This document shows, one piece after another, positions 1-7,509 of a DNA stretch of 31,917 bases. The DNA lies in NCBI GenBank assembly GCA_900546105.1, contig URBP01000014.1:1-31917 (forward strand), given 5' to 3'. A program made the position numbers and the translations under genes. The notes below the pieces were generated by a model that was not told where the DNA came from, searched no databases, and saw only the letters and a program-made list of their open reading frames with translations. Position 1 is the first letter of the stretch. The number at the start of each line of letters is the position of its first letter. Origin of the DNA: an uncultured Collinsella sp. GTDB taxonomy: Bacteria > Actinomycetota > Coriobacteriia > Coriobacteriales > Coriobacteriaceae.

Positions 1-300
1 CTTGTTGGCACAGTGATTGAGCTTTTTGCTTCTCCTGTTACGAACCCACATGGGGCAACCTTGCTCTTTTCGACTCATTACTCGGAGCTTCTTGATGTGC
101 TGAGGCGCAAGGACAATGACTTTGTTCTTGTGCGCGACGATTCGTTTAAGACGGAGCTCATCAAGTATTCCGAGCGTATCAATCGGATTGAGAACAAAAA
201 GAGCGATGTGATTATCAACAATGTAATCAAGGGATCTATGCCTAAGTACCCCGACGTTCAAGCGATGCGCGAGTATGTTTGCGAGCACATCAATGGGTAA
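1..300 (+). CDS. C-terminal end of an AAA/ABC-type ATPase of a defence pair (partial)
   Basis: The frame is open from base 1, so the gene starts outside the window and only about its last 99 codons are visible. The segment LLFSTHYSELLD resembles the Walker B-distal switch/H-loop of AAA_15/AAA_21 ATPases found in abortive-infection systems (RloA, AbiL and similar). It is followed by the usual tail pattern of such proteins: an Arg-Lys-Asp-Asn stretch, then a conserved 'IKGSMPKYPDV' end. The stop overlaps the next gene's start by 8 nt, so the two are translationally coupled. Codon use is visibly AT-richer than in the genes from 1165 on, which suggests horizontal acquisition. The exact family cannot be fixed without the N-terminal part. 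Confidence 0.6.
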   Translation, partial: LVGTVIELFASPVTNPHGATLLFSTHYSELLDVLRRKDNDFVLVRDDSFKTELIKYSERINRIENKKSDVIINNVIKGSMPKYPDVQAMREYVCEHING

Positions 301-877
301 TCAGGCAAAAGACATTCTATCAAGTTGTTTTGTCTTGTTTAGCTGTGAGGGAACTGCGGAGGGCGCTGTTATTCAGGTGCTGTATGACAACGATTTGTTG
401 ATCGTCCCAAGAGACCGAGTGGTCAAAGATGCCCTCATTGTTGATCGTCCTTACACGCGAAAACGCAAGGCTTCCGAAATTGCAAACGACTATTTCTCGA
501 TGAACTACGAGACTGCTGGGGCTGAAGGACTTGCGGTCGCACGGATTGTGGATAGCGGTGCTCCCAAGTTTGAGTTTCCAAAGCGCAGGCAGAACGGTAC
601 TAAAGTGCTGAGTTTTGTTACGCGACCGGAGATCGAGATGCTTGTGATTCACGCCGAGGGTGCCTATCGGGATTGGGGAATTGCGACCAGAAGGGACAGG
701 CAACTTAAGCCTAATGAATTCTGCAAACAGCGTCTTGGGCTAGGCAAAATTAAAGAGAAAGATTTTCTTGAGGAATATTGGGGCAACGGCGAAAAACTTG
801 TAAATGCAATTAAGGCCCATGCGGAGACGAGTAAGCGTAAGAGCGGAGAGTTTTTACTGGTTGACTTGTTGAAATAG
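293..877 (+). CDS. Small CEG..E protein, probable TOPRIM/RloB-like effector partner of the ATPase
   Basis: A 194-residue protein if it starts at the ATG at 293, whose ATGGGTAA overlaps the stop of the ATPase; an in-frame ATG at 275 is also possible, and neither has a clear Shine-Dalgarno. Near the N-terminus VLFSCEGTAEGAVIQVL looks like the first acidic motif of TOPRIM/RloB-type nucleases (CEG..E). Further on come RPEIEMLVIHAEG and KPNEFCKQRLG, which recur in small partners of AAA_15-type ATPases as I remember them. Family knowledge suggests a phage-defence pair in which the ATPase senses and the small protein acts as nuclease. A nuclease function here is inference. Like its neighbour it has lower GC than the rest of the window. 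Confidence 0.5.
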   Translation: MGNQAKDILSSCFVLFSCEGTAEGAVIQVLYDNDLLIVPRDRVVKDALIVDRPYTRKRKASEIANDYFSMNYETAGAEGLAVARIVDSGAPKFEFPKRRQNGTKVLSFVTRPEIEMLVIHAEGAYRDWGIATRRDRQLKPNEFCKQRLGLGKIKEKDFLEEYWGNGEKLVNAIKAHAETSKRKSGEFLLVDLLK

Positions 878-892
878 CAGCTGAATGCCCGA

Positions 893-1017
893 CGGAAGTA
901 TGCGGCAAATTTCGGAACCCTCGAACACATCGCCCTTTTCATGTAAAGAAACCGCAGGTAGAAGCGTTGCCGTTATCCAGTATGGTCGGCATGTCAAGAA
1001 TTTGCCGCATACTTCCG
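893..1017. repeat. 125-bp element bounded by perfect 19-bp inverted repeats
   Basis: CGGAAGTATGCGGCAAATT at 893-911 is repeated exactly in inverse orientation at 999-1017, with 87 bp between. It sits in the 287-bp gap between the defence-like pair and the polysaccharide operon. A 62-codon open frame crosses it but has no ribosome binding site and no recognisable protein features. The size and terminal repeats fit a MITE-like or REP-like intergenic element. Alternatively it is a long-range hairpin that ends upstream transcription. No convincing target-site duplication is visible (only GA on both sides). Confidence 0.6.
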
Positions 1018-1101
1018 GATTGAGCGCTCATTTAGCACTCTTAATGTCCCCTCATCCTCTAAAAAAGTTCTAAAACAGCCTTAAAGGCGTTTCAACTCGC
1101 G

Positions 1102-1132
1102 TTGACAGCGTAAAATACGCATGTTTGACTAT
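1102..1132 (+). promoter_or_regulatory. Candidate promoter of the Pel-type operon with a palindrome in the spacer
   Basis: A perfect TTGACA lies at 1102-1107. A weak -10 (GACTAT, 1127-1132) follows at 19-nt spacing, 33 nt before the pelD start. The spacer begins with the palindrome GCGTA-AAA-TACGC (1108-1120), placed where a repressor or activator dimer could act. The Shine-Dalgarno GGGGAGGAG (1150-1158) belongs to the next gene. Confidence 0.4.
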
Positions 1133-1164
1133 GAACGAAGTGGATTTTAGGGGAGGAGAACGCC

Positions 1165-3303
1165 ATGGAGGTGCTGGTTGTTGGCAACACCGCATATGTT
1201 GACGATGACTTTTGTGCCAAGGCGTTCCCCGGGGACCATGTGCAGGTCGTAGCCGTGCAGGACACGCGCCGCGACGAGTCGTCGCCCCATGCCTCGTGGA
1301 AAGAGCTGCTCCAGCACTTGGAGCAGGCCTACGAGTTCGACTGCGTGGTCTACCTATCCAATTATCTTACCCCGCATACCGATACCGTGGGCGATATCGA
1401 GCTGTTGCGCTCGGTCTTTCGTGCGTGCGCGGGTCGCCGGGTCCAACTGCTGTATGTAGCGGGGCCCGCGGGCGCCGAGGGTGCCGCCGATGCCGCGGGG
1501 CGAACGGGCAAGGGCATTATCGCGCACGCAGCCAACGACCTGTGCCGCTACTACGCTGCTCGCGAGGGCGTTCAAACCAAGATCCTGCGCGTACCGTTTC
1601 TGTATACCGCGTCTGCCGCGCTGGAGGACCCGTTTTTGGTGCCGCTGTTCGACGCGTGCTCAACCGGATCGGTCGCTCTGCAGGGCGCGCAGGATGCGGC
1701 GTTTCCCCTGCTGTGTGCCGAGGAGCTTGCGGTGCTGGTACGCCGTATCTTCGATAGCTGGGATGGTAACTTTGAGACGCTCGACGTAGCCGATACCTTC
1801 CATCACACGGCGGGTGAGGTGGGCGACGCCCTCAAGGCGCTGTTCCCCGGCCTTGCCGTTGCCTATGGCGATTCTGCCGGCTATGCTCTGCCCGCCAGCG
1901 ACGTCGCTCGCGTGCGCTATGGCTGGTTTCAGCGTTACGACTTGCTGCGCGACCTTTCGACCATTCAAGCTCGCTGGGGCGCTGGATGCATCAAAAAGAT
2001 CAACCCGCTGCGCGCCGCCATCGACCGCATCCGGCTGCACACGCTGCCCATCAAATGCCTGGAGACGGGCGTTGCCTGGGTCCTGTTCGAGGTGCTGGAG
2101 CATCTGTTCTCCCAATCGGCCCAGCTCAACGTGCTTGATTATCGCCTGCTCTACGTGGTGCTGATCGGCACGCTGTATGGCTTGGACTTTGGCCTGGTTG
2201 CGGCGCTGCTGGCGTCGGTGGGTTTGGCCGCGAGCTACTTTACTCAGTACGGCTATACCTTCCAGGGCCTGTTCTACGAGCCGTCCAACTGGCTGCCGTT
2301 TATTGCGTACTTTGTGGTGGGTGCCGTGTGCGGCTATGTGCAGCTGCGCAACAGCGAAGCTATTAGGGCGGAGCGCGATCAAAATGAGCTCGTTCGCAAC
2401 CGCAATACGTTCCTTACGCAGCTCTACCACGACGCGATCGAGGACAAGCGCGCGTACAGGCGCCAGATCGTGGGTCGCCACGACAGCTTTGGCAAGATCT
2501 TTGCCGTGACGCAGGAGCTCGACGTGCTCAACCCACGCGACATCTATCGCAAGTGCTGCGAGCTTTTGGGCGAGATCCTCGAGAACGATTCGGTGGCGAT
2601 CTACCATGTTTCGGGCGGGGCATTTGCTCGCCTGGTGGCAGCAAGTCCCGCGATTGCCGAAGATGCCGCACGCTCGCTCACGCTTAAGCAGCTTGCACCT
2701 CTTTTGGGTGACGGGGGCCGTTCGAACCTGTGGGTGAACCGCGAGCTGACGCCGGGGCTTCCCATGTTTGGATACACGATCGAGCGCGACGGGGCACCCG
2801 CCGTGTTGATCTTTGTGCGTAGTGCGGCCGAAAACCAAATGACCCTCTATTATCAAAACCTGTTCCGCATCTTGTGCGGGCTGGTCGAAAGCGCGCTGGG
2901 CCGTGCCTTTGACTATGAGGCGGTGGCGCAGGATAAACGCTGCGTTGACGGCACTTGCGTGCTCAAGCAGGCGGCCTTTGGCCAAGAGCTCGCGGCGGAG
3001 CAAGCGCTGGCAGATAGCAAGATGGGGAGTTTTTTGCTCCTGCGCGTGGTACCGGGCGTGGAGCCTGTCGGCGAGCTGGTGGGCGCAATTGGGTCGGCAA
3101 TCCGCGAGAGCGACGCGGCGGGCTTGGTCGACGGCGACGTGCTCTATCTGCTTATGCGCCAGGCAAAGGCGTGCGATCTGCCCATTATCCGCGAGCGCCT
3201 GAGCGCAAAGCAGATTGCGGTGGAGCCCGTCGACGGCGAGGACATCGTGGCGCTGCTGCAGCACATCTCTTGCACCGGTGACGGTGAGGGGGGTGCCGCT
3301 TGA
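1165..3303 (+). CDS. pelD: PelD-type c-di-GMP receptor with an N-terminal SDR/epimerase-like domain
   Basis: A 712-residue fusion protein. Residues ~1-285 have a Rossmann/SDR-epimerase look (MEVLVVGNTAYV; later a LCRYYAAREG..TKILRVPFLY stretch as in epimerases), but the glycine motif is reduced and no YxxxK pair sits at the expected place, so catalysis is doubtful. Residues ~293-395 are strongly hydrophobic, with about four membrane segments, followed by a charged coiled-coil-like linker and a GAF-like domain (~445-590). The C-terminal domain aligns with GGDEF: RESD at 647-650 sits exactly where the diguanylate cyclase I-site RxxD lies, while GGDEF itself is degenerate (VDGDV, 655-659). This is the layout of PelD, the inner-membrane c-di-GMP receptor of Pel exopolysaccharide synthesis. 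First gene of the operon, with a strong Shine-Dalgarno; its stop overlaps pelE. Confidence 0.82.
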   Translation: MEVLVVGNTAYVDDDFCAKAFPGDHVQVVAVQDTRRDESSPHASWKELLQHLEQAYEFDCVVYLSNYLTPHTDTVGDIELLRSVFRACAGRRVQLLYVAGPAGAEGAADAAGRTGKGIIAHAANDLCRYYAAREGVQTKILRVPFLYTASAALEDPFLVPLFDACSTGSVALQGAQDAAFPLLCAEELAVLVRRIFDSWDGNFETLDVADTFHHTAGEVGDALKALFPGLAVAYGDSAGYALPASDVARVRYGWFQRYDLLRDLSTIQARWGAGCIKKINPLRAAIDRIRLHTLPIKCLETGVAWVLFEVLEHLFSQSAQLNVLDYRLLYVVLIGTLYGLDFGLVAALLASVGLAASYFTQYGYTFQGLFYEPSNWLPFIAYFVVGAVCGYVQLRNSEAIRAERDQNELVRNRNTFLTQLYHDAIEDKRAYRRQIVGRHDSFGKIFAVTQELDVLNPRDIYRKCCELLGEILENDSVAIYHVSGGAFARLVAASPAIAEDAARSLTLKQLAPLLGDGGRSNLWVNRELTPGLPMFGYTIERDGAPAVLIFVRSAAENQMTLYYQNLFRILCGLVESALGRAFDYEAVAQDKRCVDGTCVLKQAAFGQELAAEQALADSKMGSFLLLRVVPGVEPVGELVGAIGSAIRESDAAGLVDGDVLYLLMRQAKACDLPIIRERLSAKQIAVEPVDGEDIVALLQHISCTGDGEGGAA

Positions 3304-4205
3304 TCTCGCTTGTCGTTGCTGCCGTCTTGCTGCTGATTCATGCGCTGGTTTGCCTGATGCTGTGGACGCTCATGAAGCTGGGCCTGCTGCCGGTGCGCGG
3401 GCACATGCTGGCTGTGATAGTGCTGGTGCCGCTGTGGGGCCCGTTGCTGGTGGTTCTGCTATCGGTCCGCAGCGCGGTGTTTGGCGAGGGGCTGAAAGAG
3501 TCTGCGCTGGAGTCGCTGCGCTTCAACGACGACCTGCATCGCAGTATGTCGGTACCGAGTGGTGAGGACGATGCAGGCGTAGTGCCGCTCGAGGAGGCGC
3601 TCATCGTCAACGACCCGGCATACCGGCGCCGCCTAATGCTCTCCATGCTCACCGAGGAGCCCGACGCGTACCTGGCGCAGCTGCAGGCGGCTAAGCTTAA
3701 CGACGACGTTGAGGTGGCGCACTATGCCGCGACGGCGGTGGCGCAGATATCCAAGGAGTCCGACCTTAAACTGCAGCAGCTGGAGCGTGCTTTTAAGACC
3801 GACCCGAGCGCGCAAAACCTCATCGAATACTGCGATTTTCTTGGTGAATACCTGGGCTCGGGCTTGGCCGAGGGGCGCGTGGCTCAGATTCAGCGCCAAC
3901 AGTACGCGCTCCTGCTTGCGCGTCGCTGCGAGCGCGAGGATACCCTTGAGCTGCGCATTCGATACGCGACGGCGCTGGCCGATGTCGGACAGATCGACGA
4001 GGCGCAGGCCGTGACCGACCAGCTGGTGCTCGACGTGCCCGAGGAGCAGGAGGTTTGGATGCTTTGCCTGCGCCTGGCCGCGATGCGTCGCGACGGTGAA
4101 GAGGTCCACGGTGTGATCGATGCGATTGACAATCAGCATGTGTATTTGAGTGCCGCTAACCGCGAACAGTTGGCGTTTTGGCGCGACGGGGAGGAGGCCA
4201 GATGA
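3300..4205 (+). CDS. pelE: PelE-like membrane protein with helical repeats
   Basis: 301 residues starting at a TTG that overlaps the pelD stop (TTGA), with GAGGGGGG at 3286-3293 as ribosome binding site. Two hydrophobic segments (residues ~1-25 and ~35-58) are followed by a soluble helical region with TPR-like A/L spacing (roughly 110-290). This matches PelE, which binds PelD and helps build the membrane synthase complex with PelF and PelG. Recognition rests on topology and operon position more than on signature residues. The ATG of the next gene overlaps its stop as ATGA. Confidence 0.75.
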   Translation: MISLVVAAVLLLIHALVCLMLWTLMKLGLLPVRGHMLAVIVLVPLWGPLLVVLLSVRSAVFGEGLKESALESLRFNDDLHRSMSVPSGEDDAGVVPLEEALIVNDPAYRRRLMLSMLTEEPDAYLAQLQAAKLNDDVEVAHYAATAVAQISKESDLKLQQLERAFKTDPSAQNLIEYCDFLGEYLGSGLAEGRVAQIQRQQYALLLARRCEREDTLELRIRYATALADVGQIDEAQAVTDQLVLDVPEEQEVWMLCLRLAAMRRDGEEVHGVIDAIDNQHVYLSAANREQLAFWRDGEEAR

Positions 4206-6082
4206 GCGTGTTGCAACATATCCGCGACCGTGCAGGCCGCTTTCGTTGGATGGGGCTGCTCGTAGTGTGGGCTGTTTTTATCGTCATGGCCGCCGTGCTG
4301 CTGATCGAACGCGCCGGCGTGCAGTACAGCGCTGGACAGCACAAGCTGGGCATGCTCGCCGCCAACGACGCGGTGCCGGCCTCCTCGGCAATCTTTGGCC
4401 AAAAGCCCACGTGCCTGGTCATTACCGATTCCGATCAAGCTGGCGTCGAGGACGTAAAGGAACAGTTCGACCAGATCCTGCTCGACATGAAGATCGCGCA
4501 CCGCGACGTGGACCTTGCCCTGGATGGTGCGGATGCCATTCCCTCGCTGACCTCCTTCGATCGCGTGATTTTGCTCATGCCGTCGCTCGATGGGCTCGGT
4601 ACGCACCTGAGCGACATTATGAGTTGGGTGAGTGCCGGCGGTTCGCTTATGCTCGCCATGCCGCCGGATAACTCGAGCTATCTGCAAGTGATTGCCTCCA
4701 GGCTTGGCATTGAATCGGCCGGATATGACTATGTAAAAGCCGAAAGCATTGTGCCGAGCGAGGACTTTATGCTGGGCGGGGGAGAGCGCTACGAGCTCTC
4801 GGACCCCTTTGATTCGTCGCTTTCGGTTTCGCTGCGCGAGACGGCTCGTGTGTGGGCTAAGACCGGCGATGCGGGCGCCCCGCTCATTTGGTCGAATGAC
4901 TGCGGTAGCGGTCGCACCGTGGTGTGCAATATCGGTATCTATGACAAGGTCATGCGCGGTTTTTATGCCGCGGCGATCAGCCTGCTGGGCGATGCCACGG
5001 CCTACCCCGTCATCAACAGCGCCGTCTTCTATCTGGACGACTTTCCCAGCCCCGTGCCCTCGGGCGACGGCACCTACATCAAGCGCGACTACGGGCTTTC
5101 CATCGCCGACTTTTATGCCAAGGTCTGGTGGCCCGATCTGCAAAAGCTCGCGCAAAAATATGGCATTCGCTATACCGGCGTGATGATCGAAAACTACGAG
5201 GACGCGGTCAACCAGACCGAGCCCGCGCGCCAACCCGATACCACGCAGTTTCGATATTTTGGCGGCATGCTGCTGCAGATGGGCGGCGAGCTGGGCTTTC
5301 ACGGCTACAACCATCAGCCGCTTGCGCTCTGGGACACCGACTATGGTACGTTGTACGCCTACAAGACCTGGAAGAACAAAGAGACGCTCGTCGCTTCGCT
5401 CAACGAACTTATCGCGTTTCAGGACGAGGTCCTGCCCAATGCTCATGGCTCGGTTTACGTGCCGCCGTCAAATATCCTTTCGGCCCGCGCGCGCAAGCTT
5501 ATCGGTACCGATGTTCCGCGAATTAAGACCATTGCCAGTACGTATTTTGAGGATGGCACCGACCTGCCGTACGTGCAGGAGTTTGGCGTGGCGAGCGATG
5601 GCATTGTGGAGCAGCCACGTATTGTTTCGGGCGGCATGGTCGACGATTCCTATATGCGCCTGGCAGCCGTGTCCGAGCTCAACATGCACTACGTGAGCAC
5701 GCACTTTATGCACCCGGACGACCTTTTGGACCCCGATCGCGGAGCCAAGGAGGGCTGGGAGGTCTACAAGGGCGGCCTGGTCGACTACCTGGAGTGGCTT
5801 ACCAAATCTGCGCCCGACCTGCGGCACCAGACGGCGTCGGAGTGCTCCGGTGCCATCCAGCGCTTTTCGTCGGTTACGGTGAGCGTGGATACCAGCGCGG
5901 ATGCCTGGACGCTCAGCCTGGGCAATTTCCACGACGAGGCGTGGCTCATGTTCCGCGCCAATAATGGCGAGCCGGGTGCGGTGACGGGTGGCGAACTGAC
6001 GCACCTTACGGGCAATCTGTATCTGCTCAAGGCAAATGATAAGACCGTGACGATCGAGCGCAAGGAGGGTGGCGATAAATGA
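4202..6082 (+). CDS. pelA: Membrane-anchored PelA-type polysaccharide deacetylase (CE4-like, DUF2194-type)
   Basis: 626 residues from the ATG at 4202 (ATGA overlap with pelE, GGGGAGGAGG just upstream); a longer frame from 4178 is unlikely. One N-terminal transmembrane anchor (residues ~17-37) places the rest outside the cell. The first ~250 residues form an alpha/beta domain, then a deacetylase core carries the metal/catalytic set of CE4-like enzymes: an Asp-Asp pair in FYLDDFPSP (D279-D280) and HGYNH (H367, H371). In Pel systems this domain de-N-acetylates the N-acetylgalactosamine polymer. The separate glycoside-hydrolase domain of Pseudomonas PelA is not evident, as in the reduced deacetylase-only PelA of Gram-positive Pel operons. 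The stop overlaps pelF. Confidence 0.82.
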   Translation: MSVLQHIRDRAGRFRWMGLLVVWAVFIVMAAVLLIERAGVQYSAGQHKLGMLAANDAVPASSAIFGQKPTCLVITDSDQAGVEDVKEQFDQILLDMKIAHRDVDLALDGADAIPSLTSFDRVILLMPSLDGLGTHLSDIMSWVSAGGSLMLAMPPDNSSYLQVIASRLGIESAGYDYVKAESIVPSEDFMLGGGERYELSDPFDSSLSVSLRETARVWAKTGDAGAPLIWSNDCGSGRTVVCNIGIYDKVMRGFYAAAISLLGDATAYPVINSAVFYLDDFPSPVPSGDGTYIKRDYGLSIADFYAKVWWPDLQKLAQKYGIRYTGVMIENYEDAVNQTEPARQPDTTQFRYFGGMLLQMGGELGFHGYNHQPLALWDTDYGTLYAYKTWKNKETLVASLNELIAFQDEVLPNAHGSVYVPPSNILSARARKLIGTDVPRIKTIASTYFEDGTDLPYVQEFGVASDGIVEQPRIVSGGMVDDSYMRLAAVSELNMHYVSTHFMHPDDLLDPDRGAKEGWEVYKGGLVDYLEWLTKSAPDLRHQTASECSGAIQRFSSVTVSVDTSADAWTLSLGNFHDEAWLMFRANNGEPGAVTGGELTHLTGNLYLLKANDKTVTIERKEGGDK

Positions 6083-7506
6083 GAATCTGCTTGGTACTCG
6101 AGGGTTGCTACCCCTATGTGCACGGCGGCGTATCTACCTGGATGCATGGCTACATTACCGCCATGCCCGAGCACGAGTTTGTGCTGTGGGTGATCGGCGC
6201 GCATGCTGCCGACCGTGGCAAGTTTGTCTACGAGCTGCCCGGCAACGTGGTAGAGGTGCACGAGGTGTTCCTGGACGATGCCCTGCGGCTTTCGGGCGAG
6301 CAACATGAAGCCAGTTTTAACGACCGTGAGCGCGAGGCGCTACGCCGTCTGGTGTCGCTCTCCAATCCGGACTGGGACGTGTTATTCGATTTCTTCCACC
6401 GCCGTCGCGTGCATCCGCTCTCGTTTTTGCAGAGCCGCACGTTTATGGATATCTTTCGCGACGTGTGCCTGGCCGAGTATCCCTACACGCCCTTTGCCGA
6501 TGCATTCCACACCATGCGCTCCATGTTGCTGCCCGTGCTCTACCTGTTGGGCAGCGAGGTGCCGGTGGCCGATGTGTACCATGCCATCTCGACCGGCTAC
6601 GGTGGCCTGCTCGCCTGCCTGGGCTCAAGCGTTCACCATGCGCCGGTGCTGCTGACCGAGCATGGCATCTATACCCGCGAGCGCGAGGAAGAGATTATTC
6701 GCGCCGATTGGGTGGTGCCGTCGTTTAAGGACCGCTGGATTCGCTTTTTCTACCTGCTTTCGGAGGAGATCTATCGCCGCGCCTTCCGTGTGACCAGTTT
6801 GTTTCATAACGCCCGCAAGACGCAGATCGATATGGGCTGCGATGCGGACAAATGCCTGGTCATCCCCAACGGCATCCAGTTCGACCGCTTTAAGGACATC
6901 CCCTTAAAGCCCGATGACGGCTGGGTGGACATTGGCGCGGTGGTGCGCCTGGCGCCCATCAAGGACGTCAAGACCATGATCTACGCGTTCTTTGAACTGG
7001 CCTCCCGGGTACCCAACGTCCGGCTCCACATCATGGGCGGCGTGGACGACGAGGAGTACGGCGCCGAGTGCCACGCGCTGGTCGAAACCCTGGGCGTGCG
7101 CGACCTGATCTTTACCGGCCGCGTCAACGTGGTCGAGTACATGGAAAAGCTCGACTTTACCATTTTGACGAGCATCTCCGAGGGCCAGCCGCTCAGCGTG
7201 CTGGAGTCGCTTGCAGCGCGCCGTCCCTGCGTGACGACTGAGGTGGGCTGCTGTCGCGAGCTTCTCGAAGGCGCCCCGGGCGACGACTTTGGCGTGGCGG
7301 GTTTTGTGACGCCGCCTATGTATCGCAAGGGCTTGGCCGATGCCATGGAACGCATGTGCACAAGCCGCGCTCGTCGCATTGAGATGGGGGAGCGCGGCCA
7401 GCGTCGCGTTGCCATGTACTTCTTGCACGAGCAGATGCTCGCCAACTATCGCGCGCTGTACGACGAGACGGCGCAAGCGTTTGACCTGCCCAGAGAGGGG
7501 GAGTAG
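6079..7506 (+). CDS. pelF: PelF-type GT4 glycosyltransferase
   Basis: 475 residues, translationally coupled to the deacetylase by ATGA. The start MRICLVLEGCYPYVHGGVS is the characteristic PelF opening. The C-terminal half is a GT-B/GT4 fold with the donor-binding E-x7-E motif (E368 and E376, in SEGQPLSVLE). PelF is the soluble cytoplasmic transferase that builds the Pel chain from a UDP-N-acetylhexosamine (UDP-GalNAc in Pseudomonas). Length and motif layout are normal for the family, with no truncation. Confidence 0.9.
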   Translation: MRICLVLEGCYPYVHGGVSTWMHGYITAMPEHEFVLWVIGAHAADRGKFVYELPGNVVEVHEVFLDDALRLSGEQHEASFNDREREALRRLVSLSNPDWDVLFDFFHRRRVHPLSFLQSRTFMDIFRDVCLAEYPYTPFADAFHTMRSMLLPVLYLLGSEVPVADVYHAISTGYGGLLACLGSSVHHAPVLLTEHGIYTREREEEIIRADWVVPSFKDRWIRFFYLLSEEIYRRAFRVTSLFHNARKTQIDMGCDADKCLVIPNGIQFDRFKDIPLKPDDGWVDIGAVVRLAPIKDVKTMIYAFFELASRVPNVRLHIMGGVDDEEYGAECHALVETLGVRDLIFTGRVNVVEYMEKLDFTILTSISEGQPLSVLESLAARRPCVTTEVGCCRELLEGAPGDDFGVAGFVTPPMYRKGLADAMERMCTSRARRIEMGERGQRRVAMYFLHEQMLANYRALYDETAQAFDLPREGE

Positions 7507-7509
7507 CCG

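Noticed and set aside
1032..1040. TTAGCACTC, the left half of a CIRCE (HrcA) operator
   Set aside because: The right half GAGTGCTAA is absent at the required 9-nt distance, and the downstream genes are not chaperones.
885..1073. 62-codon open frame across the inverted-repeat element
   Set aside because: No ribosome binding site, no recognisable protein pattern, and both ends lie in or near the inverted repeats.
1660..3264. Long minus-strand open frame opposite pelD (534 codons)
   Set aside because: It is a shadow of high-GC coding on the plus strand; the composition is Arg/His/Gln-rich with no domain, and the plus-strand protein is recognisable.
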